Positions 10,720 to 64,000 of a DNA stretch of 64,000 nt are shown here, in pieces. The translations under genes and the position numbers were made by a program. Within the stretch, counting starts at the first letter, position 1, and each line of letters opens with the position of its first letter. Below the pieces are notes generated by a model. The model was not told the DNA's origin. It worked only from the letters and a program-made list of their open reading frames with translations, and ran no database searches. The DNA comes from Tillus elongatus. Lineage: Eukaryota > Arthropoda > Insecta > Coleoptera > Cleridae. The DNA lies in the NCBI GenBank assembly GCA_964006375.1, contig OZ023266.1, positions 61,201,946 to 61,265,945 on the forward strand, given 5' to 3'.

Positions 10720-11292
10720 ACGATCCTCTTTGGACCAGTATTGACAATTTTGCTTATTGACTGTTCCGTTAAGGTAAAATGTGGCCTAATCTGAGAATCA
10801 AGTATTTGATGCAAAATTTGGATTTCGATGACAAAGTGGCTGCATAATGTCACACAATTGCAGTCTTCAGTCAAAATCATCATTCATTTCATTCGCATAC
10901 CAAGCAGACCTTATATGGGTAGTATTTTTCTTTGTGCAAAATTGTTTCCACAGACTTGTGACTTGTTCTCATGTTATGAGCTACTTGGCGACTAACACTA
11001 TGCGGATTTTCTTGAATAGTCAGTAGAACATCAATCTGAATGTTTTCATCTACCGTAGGTCTTCCACTTTTGGGCAAATTTTTAACACAGCCATGTTCTT
11101 CATATTTTCTTGAAATCTTGGAAACGTGGTCTGTGAAATCGGCGTTCGATATGGATCGACTTGATTAAAGAGTTTCCGTATCTCATTAGTCGATCTACGG
11201 CGATCTCCATAACCAATCATTATTAAAATTTCAATATGATCTTTTTCACTGAGGCATTTATCAATTATGAAAAGGAAAATTTTTAAAGGCAA
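10720..11292 (-). pseudogene. Mariner transposase, N-terminal half, frameshifted and truncated
   Basis: The minus strand reads an HTH domain (SEKDHIEILIMIGYGDRRRS, then STNEIRKLFN), a frameshift near 11070, and a second HTH (KSGRPTVDENIQIDVLLTIQ, then SVSRQVAHNM). After PYKVC and further stops, a catalytic box FSDEATFYLNGTVNK with its first Asp is readable near 10760-10800. Everything beyond it is lost. No terminal repeats were found, so it is a dead fragment. Confidence 0.75.
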
Positions 11293-11581
11293 GACAACAC
11301 AATGCCAAGAACAAGATTCAATGTAATCTAATCACTACTGTCAATTTTGATTTTTCTGGTTGTTTGTTTTCATACTCTTCTTTCGTACAATACTGATATT
11401 GATCATTTAAAACCATATTTAACAGTTGCCTTCACAATAAGATCACAGAATTTAGTCATTTTATTAGTGAATTTTTATTTTTTAAAAACACTAATGGAGT
11501 GATATCGATGGTGAGACTTTGCAAAACATTGTTCAAATAACCTAGAACCCATATCCGGGGTCAGTTTCAATTTTTATATGT

Positions 11582-11583
<2 letters not shown>

Positions 11584-11669
<86 letters not shown>
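11584..11669. repeat. (TA)n microsatellite
   Basis: Uninterrupted TA dinucleotides, followed by a short (GT)n. It is preceded by CCGGGGTCAGTTTCAATTTT, which also precedes the (TA)n at 45655, so the array belongs to a dispersed repeat. Confidence 0.95.
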
Positions 11670-11673
<4 letters not shown>

Positions 11674-12130
11674 GTGTGTGTGTGGGTGGGTGTCTCCACA
11701 CGATAACTCAAAAAGTTATTAACCGATTTTGATGAAACTGGGCAAGAATATTTCTTTTATTAATACCTTGGATGCGTTCATTAGCCAGGAAAATGGGACA
11801 AGGTTTTCCGGGAAAATTTTGAGTTTCCTTTCGAAAAAAATTCCGAAATTACAAAGTTATTTTGATGAAATTTGGTAAATATGTTGCGTTGGGAAAGACC
11901 TTACTAGATATCTAAAATTGAACTTTCTAGGTTTATAGAAAATTGAGTTTTTCAAATTTGAAACATTTAATGAAAATTCGCTACCATAACGCACTTGCTG
12001 CGTCCCGAACTTTTTTATATGTAAAAAACAATTTTTCTGTGAAAAAAAGGCCGCCATTTTGAAAACCAGTGCATAATGAAGTGATTTGCCTAGTGGACAA
12101 TAGGTAACATTATTAATTAAAAACAAACAA
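11670..12130. repeat. Dispersed repeat, short copy
   Basis: Shares blocks with the repeats at 43840-44900 and 46335-47435. These are the ACACGATAACTCAAAAAGTT opening, the GGAAAATTTTG block and the closing ACCATAACGCACTTGCTGCG. It lacks most of the internal part. The family is unrecognised and non-coding here. Confidence 0.6.
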
Positions 12131-12349
12131 CACATTTAGTGTACAAGGTTAATTTACTAACAATATTTATGTTATACCTGAAATTTTTATAAAACGAAAC
12201 TTTTAAATTTTTTGTACCACATTACAAACACTGGTGTACCCTCATAATATATTTATTAAACTAGTGTTTAGTGTTATAGTGTATTTATTAAATTAATTTT
12301 TACTGTTATTATTCTTACATTATTTTTACCCCACCCTATCAGTCATAAG

Positions 12350-12662
12350 TAGAAGTGTGCGAAGCTTCGAGATTTCGAAACGAATTCGAACTCCAACCGT
12401 ATTTTCGGTTCGAAAAAATTGTATGTGCTCGGTGATGCTAAAATAGTTTGAAGTTCGAAATATGTAATTCTTTAAAATAGTTCCAAGCTTGTTGTCCAAA
12501 AATACTTTAAAATCCAACATTACAGGCGTGCAAAGCTATCAAAGGTAGCGAAGTTGTAACCCAGTAGCGGTGCTTTAAATGTTCTATCAACTCCATTGAG
12601 TCGGTAGCGTAATTTGGGAAGCTTTCACTGATGCATATTTTTGACAGTTGGTGGGGCACATT
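12350..12662 (-). mobile_element. Terminal fragment of a hAT-type element
   Basis: Starts TAGAAGTGTGCGAAGCTTCG and is similar over about 310 bp to the reverse complement of 34572-34901, the right end of the complete hAT-type element. The homology stops near a CAGTTGGTGGGGCACA block. No partner end or 8-bp duplication was found, so it is truncated. Confidence 0.7.
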
Positions 12663-13227
12663 GCACAGAACACTCCCTATAGAAGTTTCACCTAAATGGA
12701 GCTAACCTGGACTTTATTAGGGCTCTAGTTCGGACATCGCATATAGTAGATGTCGCTAGTAGTGCTACAATTCTACTGAACAAGCTGTTCAGTGCGCCAT
12801 TTTATCATACATTCAAAATTCAAATGTTTTGAATGCAAAAAAGTTTTTGTTCGCTTCTAGTTTTTTCATTGTATAATTATAATACAAGTTTGTTGTTAAA
12901 CGTTTCTTTTGATTAAGTTTTACCTATATTAACTTTTAGTGGATACTTTACAGTGTTTTCATTGTTCGTCGGTTTTGTGTTTTAAAGGTGCGTTTTCTTG
13001 TGAATCAAAATATGGTCGTTATCATAAGCTTTGTGTTTGAACAATCATGTAATTTCAATTCTATTTTCAGTTTTCTTATCAAAAAAGCAAGGTGTTTTCA
13101 TAGTTCAAGGTGTTTTGGTGAAACATAATTACAACTGTTTTAGTTTTCAGGCAAATTTAGAACGTTTTAGTAGTTCATAAGTTATAAGTAAATAACGTTT
13201 TCTTACAGAAGCTTTGTGGATATAAAT

Positions 13228-13530
13228 ATGATACCAACCAAGAAAACGATTTATTGTTGTGTTCCGGGGTGCCTGGATGTATTTAGCAAAAGACATCGTG
13301 TTTCATTGAAATCATCAGAAGACCATTTTGATGACTGGGTGAAAGCTGTACAAAACCCAAAGATGCTTGGTTTATATCCACAAGTCATTTACGATAGATT
13401 TTATGTTTGTGATCGTCATTCCGTTGATGACGATAAAGTACCTGAAATGAGAAGATCCCTGAAAAGCACTGCTGTCCCCATATTACATCTTCCTTTGAGT
13501 AAATATACATATATTTCAAAGTGTAAATAA
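13228..13530 (+). CDS. THAP zinc-finger domain ORF
   Basis: A complete C2CH THAP DNA-binding domain: YCCVPGC supplies the first Cys pair, then W..AVQNP, then FYVCDRH with the last Cys and His, and the AVPILHLP box that closes THAP domains. The ATG at 13228 follows a TTTTCTTACAG acceptor-like site, and a possible donor (GTAAAT) lies right after the AVPILHLP box, where the reading frame runs out. It could be one exon of a THAP gene or a P-element-like transposase remnant. No downstream exon could be joined with confidence, and the domain itself is undamaged. Confidence 0.6.
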   Translation: MIPTKKTIYCCVPGCLDVFSKRHRVSLKSSEDHFDDWVKAVQNPKMLGLYPQVIYDRFYVCDRHSVDDDKVPEMRRSLKSTAVPILHLPLSKYTYISKCK

Positions 13531-14307
13531 AAATTTCTATTTCTATTTATACATCTCAGAAGTAAACAATGGATCGGGTGGATTCCGAAGGCGACCAGAA
13601 AGCCTGCTGGTGTACACTGTTGCTAGATGAATATTACCAAGTGTCATTTTCAATAAAGAAGGAAATTAAAGGGTGCACAAGTGTTTTTATAATAAATGAC
13701 AATATGACGTCATTTATATATACCCTAAAAGAAGGAAAAACCAACCTTGCCATACATTGTGGTCATGTGAGCATATTTTTCGTTCATAAGCTTTAGACAA
13801 ACTGATGTGATGGCAGGTCAGGAAGGTCAATTCCAGCTGAAAAACATCTCAGGCAGGTCTTTCATTTCGTAAAATGGCAAAACACGATACTGAGTTAAAA
13901 TATGTTGCCGAGAATTGAGTTCTACAAAGTGTACTTACTGGTCTCATTTTTTTCTTTATTATTATAACAGATACTTGTCATTATTATGTAAGGACAAATG
14001 TAATATTGTACAAGTACCAGACTGCTGTAATATACCTACCTATCGTTAAGTAATGGCAATATATACTTCATCTTACTTTCAGAATTAAAATGGTTTTTAA
14101 ATAAATGTAATAGGAATACTGTTCTAGTTTAATAGTAATACTGTTGTAATAAAACACAAGTGTATTTTATCTTGTTTGATTTTCCATTAATCATCTTGAT
14201 AGTAAAAACTGAAGTTGAAAGTGTTAGAAGGGTAATGTGATGTAAATAGCATTAATTTATCATTAATTGTATCCAAAGTTTCAAAACCTTATTTATAAAT
14301 TGAGTTT
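13531..14307. other. Unassigned sequence downstream of the THAP ORF
   Basis: Contains a 75-residue ORF (13569-13796) without recognisable homology, and an AATAAA-like signal near 14146. It may be the untranslated part of the THAP transcription unit. No transposon ends are seen until the piggyBac end at 14312. Confidence 0.35.
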
Positions 14308-14354
14308 TTAACACGTTCAGTGCCATGTGTATCACTTTTGATACACAGTGTTAT

Positions 14355-14602
14355 AACACAGTATGTCAAAAATGATACACACGACTTGTTACTGTCTGAA
14401 CAAAGTGTATCCATAATGCACACGCTTTCTAGGTATTTAGTATGGAATAAGCAATGTCCTGGCCTAGACGAGTTTCTGGGTGCAGTGGGTCATTTATAAA
14501 AATGATACACACGACTTGTAGCTGTCTGAACCAAGTGTATCCCATAATGCACATGCTTCCTATGTATTTAGTATGGAGTTTCTGGGTGCAGTGGGTCATT
14601 TA
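14355..14602. repeat. Imperfect direct repeats in the piggyBac terminal region
   Basis: The block AATGATACACACGACTTGT, the following GTGTATCCATAATGCAC part and TTTCTGGGTGCAGTGGGTCA each occur twice in the same order, about 130 bp apart. The first copy contains about 20 extra bases. Subterminal direct repeats of this sort often serve as transposase-binding sites; here that is inference. Confidence 0.7.
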
Positions 14603-14965
14603 TCTGAAGTTTAGAGGATGAATAGCTAGGGACAGAACATAAGATATGTGTTTATGTAGTGAACCATCATTTCACAGTATGCAATTTAATTGTGAAATAT
14701 AGACATGAACAAGAAACCTAAATATCGTTACAAAACAATGAAATTAACTATTCATAAACATTCTTTGCAAATAATAATATTACAATCTGTAAAATAAAAC
14801 AATCATTCAGTAATATATCAGGGTAGTATGAATGAAACTGGAATTGAAATCAAAGCAATTTTAGCTGACAGACTAACAAATGTGTGTCACTGACATATTT
14901 TCTGCAAAGGATGGTGTTACAAATTGAAAATTTAGAGTATACTTGTGACGCTTTTTATGTTTTAC

Positions 14966-16573
14966 CCCCAGTGCTCTTGCCTGTTCTGCCATACTTCTTG
15001 TAACATTCAGGTGGATTACCCCTGAAATGACCTATCAAATGGTGCCCCATTAGTAGATTGTCTTTGAGTTTATAGAATGTTTTCGATAGCTTGTTTCAGC
15101 ATCAAGTTGACTCGTTCCTGAAATTGAGTCATACTGATTTTCTTTCCCCTTGTGTTCTTATTCCATAAAAAGTCTGTATTCACCAAACTAGTGTCCCATA
15201 TGATTTCGATCATCATTTTTCGATACCACTTCTTGCATCTTTTGAGAGCACTGCCATCTGGTCAGAAATCAATTGATGATTTGCCATTGTTATAGTCATC
15301 AATGCATTTTGGTTTGTGAATAGTTTGACCAGTTCTGCTCCTATTCGGTGTTGTTTTCAAGGCTGAGGTTTTAGTGGAAAGCATTTTTACACCACGTTTA
15401 TATCGCCACTTGAGGACAACAATACTATCGTTAGTTTGTTTTGCTATCATTTCTCCTCTTTTCAGTTTGGCTCCAATAACTTATTTGGGTAAATATTTTC
15501 TGTTTGATCTTAGAGTTCCTACTAAATGTGTTTTTCTCCGTCTCAATCGGTAAGCCATAGGAATGCTTGTGTAATAGTTGCCGGTATACACTGTCCTGCC
15601 CTCATCAAGTAATCCTTCTGCCAACGACATAAGAGTCTTCTCTGGAACCACAGTTTCATCTTCCTTGGGCTTTCCACAATATGTAACTAGATTCCAAGTA
15701 CATCCTTTTGCTGTGCGCAATTTGAAAATCTTTATTCTGTTTGGCTGCTTTATTTGGGATATATTGTCAGAATATTAGCCTTCCTTGCTGTGGTATGAAA
15801 GATTCATCGACACAATTTTTTTTCTTTTGGTGTGTAGACCTTTTGATAGTTTGCAACAAACTATATCAATAAGGCTTCAAATTTTATAAAGTCTGTCTGG
15901 TTAGTGGTAGCGTTGTCTGCAGAATGCAAGAACTTCAATATTAGTTCAAATCAATTCCTGATCATTGTTTTACGATATAAGGGTATACCATATAATTCAT
16001 TAGCTCGCCAACAATGTTTTATATAGGGCAATTTTACCATACCCATCCACCCATCAAAAGCTATGAATGCAATCATTTCATTTCTGGTAACAGGTTCCCA
16101 GGAATGTAATCTTGATCCAGAAGATACATCGTTCGTTAGCAGATGCTGTGTAGCATATAGATTTCTTTGATCTACTATCTCATTCACAATGTCACCTGTT
16201 AGGAATAGATTGAAATAATCAATAGGCTCTGCATCAGCTAGAATGCCGGCATAAATATATTTCATTCCCATACTTGGCCTGTATAGTCAATTTTCGGTGG
16301 GTCTTCATGAGTAGGATCTTCCCAGAAAATGTTCCCTAGCTTCTGCTTCACTCACTCGGCTTCTGTTAATCGAGGACATGTGGGTCCGGAAGTGCTTGGA
16401 ATATTTTCGAATGATCCTGATATTTGAAGTGAATCCTGATGTGGAAAAAAAGACGCAAGTCTGGAGAGTACAAGTACACTGTTTTCATCATTTTCACTGG
16501 CTGAATTTCCTGAAACCTCCTGAGAGGGCTCGTAGTCAGGGTCATCTAGAGAATTGTCACTCCCGAAGTACAT
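14966..16573 (-). pseudogene. piggyBac transposase (DDE_Tnp_1_7) in pieces
   Basis: In order on the minus strand: an acidic N-terminus (16352-16573); the core block PIDYFNLFLTGDIVNEIVDQ and FIAFDGWMGMVKLPYI (15951-16271); the catalytic region VYTGNYYTSIPMAYRLRRR with GTLRSNRKYLPK (15481-15720); MIAKQTNDSIVVLKWR (15262-15450); and a C-terminal CYKKYGRTGKS near 15000, the remnant of the cysteine-rich tail. Family copies usually read DNFYTS where this one has GNYYTS, so a catalytic Asp is probably lost. The frame is broken at least three times. Confidence 0.85.
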
Positions 16574-16640
16574 ATTGCTATCTTGTCTTGCAAGATTTTT
16601 TCAAAATTCAAAAGTCGGGATCTCCCCGTTAGTTAATTTT

Positions 16641-17204
16641 TTTACGAAAATTCACTAAAATGGCCCACACTGAAGATGCTGGCCCACAAACAGTAGTAAT
16701 CATGCATGTTAAGCTAAAACTTAATGAAAATTAATTTTACAATAATGTTGCATCTATTATAATCAGGATGAAATTTCAAAAGTGTATTTTCAAGAGATAT
16801 TTTAAACAAGAGAACATTTGCAAAAAAATACTTCACTAAAAAATTATACTTTTATACATTCATTTGTTCTTATAGAACAAATGTATATAAAATAATTATT
16901 GAGGCTTACAGCTACACATAAATTTTCAAAATAACAAAAAAGGTTGTGGTGGCCAATGGAATGTAAGTTCCAAAGCCATATTTACCAATACCACCACCAT
17001 TATTTCTCAAAATCAAAAAAAAATTATATTTGCCCACACCTAAATTATAACATTTTCAACTTTGTCTGTATTTTCTACTTTCAAAATATACAGTAATAAA
17101 TGAAGACAAGAGAAAATTTTTAAATTTATTAGCAACTTTATAATACAAATAAAATAACATTTACTAAAAATTATATAAATAAAATAACGAAAAACAACAT
17201 AAAA
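16641..17204 (-). other. 3' flank of the dynein gene
   Basis: AT-rich, no ORF of note. It contains the presumed dynein 3' UTR. Near 16600-16660 it shares a short inverted block (AAAATTCACTAAAAT and GTCGGGATCTCC) with 45520-45570, suggesting the edge of a dispersed repeat. Confidence 0.45.
17124..17129 (-). terminator. Polyadenylation signal candidate for the dynein gene
   Basis: AATAAA on the minus strand, 75 bp downstream of the dynein stop codon. Consistent with a short 3' UTR; not tested. Confidence 0.5.
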
Positions 17205-62069
<44,865 letters not shown>

Positions 62070-62078
<9 letters not shown>

Positions 62079-62970
62079 CTGGAAATAGTATAGTAAATTA
62101 TAGACTAAAAAGTAAAAGATACTGATAAAACTTCATTATCCATAAGTAACACTTGGAGAACCCAAATCACCACAACACATCTTTTTAAAGACCTGATGAT
62201 CATTGGAGAAAATGTAACGGGTAGTTTCTAGTGTGCATACAGCTTTAGCATGCCGTCTTAGGGTTCTGGTTATTTGTGTGGAGGCGTTTTACCTCACTTC
62301 ACTCTAAACCGAGCTGCAGAGTAGTCATAGTGTGCTTACTTGTACATTTTATGTTGTAAATAGAAAGTTTTTTAAAGATAAAGATTATTATTACGATTGA
62401 ACCAGTCCAGATTAGATTAAAAATACAGTCCGTTATATCAGTGTTAACAATCGTTTCACTAACAAAGTTAGCGTCATCAGAGGATGAAAAAAACAACAAA
62501 CTTATTTCTACAACAACACCATCAATAACCTGGAAATAGTATAGTAAATTATAGACTAAAAAGTAAAAGATACTGATAAAACTTCATTATCCATAAGTAC
62601 ACTTGCAGAACCCAAATCACCACAACACATATTTTTATAGACCTGATGATCGTTGGAGAAAAAGTAACGGGTAGTTTCTAGTGTGCATACAGCTTTAGCA
62701 TGCCGTCTTAGGGTTCTGGTTATTTGTGTGGAGCCGTTTTAGCTCACTTCACTCTAAACCGAGCTGCAGAGCACTCATAGTGTGCTTACTTGTACATTTT
62801 ATGTTGTAAATAGAAAGTTTTTAAAGATAAAGATTATTATTACGATTTAACCAGTCCAGATTAGATTAAAAATACAGTCCGCTATATCAGTGTTAACAAT
62901 CGTTTCACTAACAAAGTGAGCGTCATTAGAGGATGAAAACATCGAACTTATTTCTACTACAACACCATCT
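62070..62970. repeat. 450-bp tandem duplication starting at a dynein splice acceptor
   Basis: Copies start at 62070 and 62521 with ATCAATAACCTGGAAATAGT and stay about 95 percent alike to roughly 62520 and 62970. Each contains a Penelope-arm-like block (ACCCAAATCACCACAACACA, then CACTAACAAAGT-AGCGTCAT). About 250 bp of other DNA in each copy splits the hammerhead-like motif, so that insertion predates the duplication. Confidence 0.85.
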
Positions 62971-63068
62971 ACTTATATTGTTTCTTAGGTAAAGAACAAA
63001 ACAGAGGGGGGAGGTTATTGAACCTCCTTTATTACTTTTCCGGACAGGTTTCGAAATGTTTATCTGGT

Positions 63069-63434
63069 TCAAAGACAGAGCGCAAATAGAGGACTGTAGA
63101 TCAGTAGCACGGCTCGATTTAAGGAACTTTTATTTTTTATTGCTCTAGAAATATAAATGCTCTCATACGCATCAAGCATCGCTTGCTGTTTAACATTTTT
63201 GATAAGTCTCAGATTTTCCTTATCAATGTGGTGGTTATTATCCCAAATATGTTGTGCCACACATGACTTGTCTACACTACTGTATCTCAAATGTGCTAGG
63301 TGTTGTTTCCGAAATATAGTTCCTATGGTTCTCTTAGTCTGCCCAACGTATTTAAGATTACAATCTTCACAACCTATCCCATAGATACCCGTCATTTCAG
63401 TGGCTTTATCTTTCGTATTCCCTAACAAGATTCT
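63069..63434 (-). pseudogene. Penelope GIY-YIG domain fragment, minus strand
   Basis: Reads LLGNTKDKATEMTGIYGIGC, EDCNLKYVGQTKRTIGTIFR, KQHLAHLRYSSVDKSCVAQH and IWDNNHHIDKENL, ending near SSLNRAVLL. GIY, YVG, the Arg and the HIWDNNHH segment are intact. RT is missing, so it is only the C-terminal domain of a Penelope protein. Just beyond, at 63000-63068, is a GACAGGTTTCGAAATGTTTA-type terminal block. Confidence 0.82.
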
Positions 63435-63461
63435 TACGTTATATTATAATATAATATATAA

Positions 63462-63635
63462 ATTTGTTAGGTAATATGAAAGACAAAGATAAAGCCACTG
63501 AAATGTCGGGTATCTATGAGATAGGTTGTAAAGATTATAATCTTAAAAAATCTGGCACATTTGAGATACAGTAGTGTAAACAAGCCATGCATGGCACAAC
63601 ATATTTGAGATAATAATCACCACATTGATAATATA
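63462..63635 (+). pseudogene. Short Penelope GIY-YIG fragment, plus strand
   Basis: Reads LLGNMKDKDKATEMSGIYEI and GCKDYNLK, then an internal deletion removes the YVGQT part before THLRYS-like and AMHGTTYLR sequence. Truncated. Confidence 0.7.
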
Positions 63636-63639
63636 ATTT

Positions 63640-64000
63640 AAGAAATTTCTTAGGTAATACGAAAGATAAAGATAAAGCCACTGAAATGTCGGGTAACTGT
63701 GAGATAGCTTGTAAAGATTGTAATCTTAAATACGTTGGGCAGACTAAGAGAACCATAGTGACTATATTTCGTAAACACCTGGCACATTTGAGGTACGGTA
63801 GTGTAGGCAAGTCATGTGTGGCACAACATATTTGGGATAATAACCACCACATTAAGAAGGAAAATCTGAGACATAACAAAAACGTTAGACAGCAACCGAT
63901 GCTTGATGCATATGAGAGCATTTATATTTCTACAGCAATAAAAAACAAAGGTTCCTTAAATCGAGCAGCGCCACTGATCTCCAGTCCTCTATTTCTGCTG
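63640..64000 (+). pseudogene. Penelope GIY-YIG fragment running off the right edge
   Basis: Reads FLGNTKDKDKATEMSGNCEI, ACKDCNLKYVGQTKRTIVTI, FRKHLAHLRYGSVGKSCVAQ and HIWDNNHHIKKENLRH, ending LISSPLFLL at the window edge. The first motif is GNC instead of GIY, so the catalytic Tyr is lost. It faces the minus-strand copy head to head. Confidence 0.8.

Larger units (their letters stand above)
14312..16640 (-). mobile_element. Degenerate piggyBac-like transposon
   Basis: The left end reads TTAA (14308-14311) followed by CACGTTCAGTGCCATG, a typical piggyBac-like target site plus terminus. Minus-strand transposase pieces fill 14966-16573. I could not find the matching right end, so the right limit is approximate. 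Several frame breaks make it inactive. Confidence 0.75.

Overview
This window looks like repeat-rich nuclear DNA of an insect, possibly a beetle. It is AT-rich, its genes have spliceosomal introns, and it is crowded with insect-type non-LTR retrotransposons, Tc1/mariner, hAT, piggyBac and Penelope-like elements. The species cannot be fixed from the sequence. Nothing bacterial or plasmid-like is present.

Three host genes are supported. On the minus strand at 6080-6821 is the first coding exon of a C2orf42 homologue, whose other exons lie beyond the left edge. Divergent to it, at 7300-8010 plus, is a single-exon cysteamine (2-aminoethanethiol) dioxygenase, ADO. The dominant gene is the 3' part of an axonemal dynein heavy chain of the DNAH2 class (inner-arm dynein I1/f, 1-beta chain type). 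It runs on the minus strand from 62078 down to the stop codon at 17205. I could place 13 exons by GT-AG boundaries; all splice phases agree and together they encode 1010 residues, from AAA5 to the C-terminus. The last exon (17205-17359) is only 155 bp and sits 8.1 kb beyond the previous one.

Nearly everything else is transposable elements, mostly in the introns. 1-6079: a LINE fragment and a mariner-like element with very long inverted repeats, one of which carries a tRNA-derived SINE with target duplications. 8011-17204: a solo LTR, LINE and mariner remnants, hAT ends, a THAP-domain ORF and a decayed piggyBac. 17360-25463: a GC-rich R1/LOA-like LINE, an almost fully palindromic mariner-type element and a hAT element containing Penelope sequence. 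27-31.3 kb: an RNase-H LINE tail and a nearly intact RTE-type LINE. 32.4-34.9 kb: a mariner nested in a hAT element. 35.3-38.9 kb: a LINE and a Penelope-like element with inverted terminal repeats, each carrying a hammerhead-ribozyme-like motif. 40-51 kb: three LINEs, a Tc1 shell, two copies of an uncharacterised repeat and a MITE. 55-61 kb: LINE fragments and a mariner whose transposase is split by a LINE. 62-64 kb: a tandem duplication that starts exactly at a dynein splice acceptor, then opposed Penelope GIY-YIG fragments.

I found no convincing new multi-gene system. The observations most worth checking are the ribozyme-bearing Penelope repeats, the duplicated splice acceptor, and the palindromic element carrying an unexplained coding-like segment.
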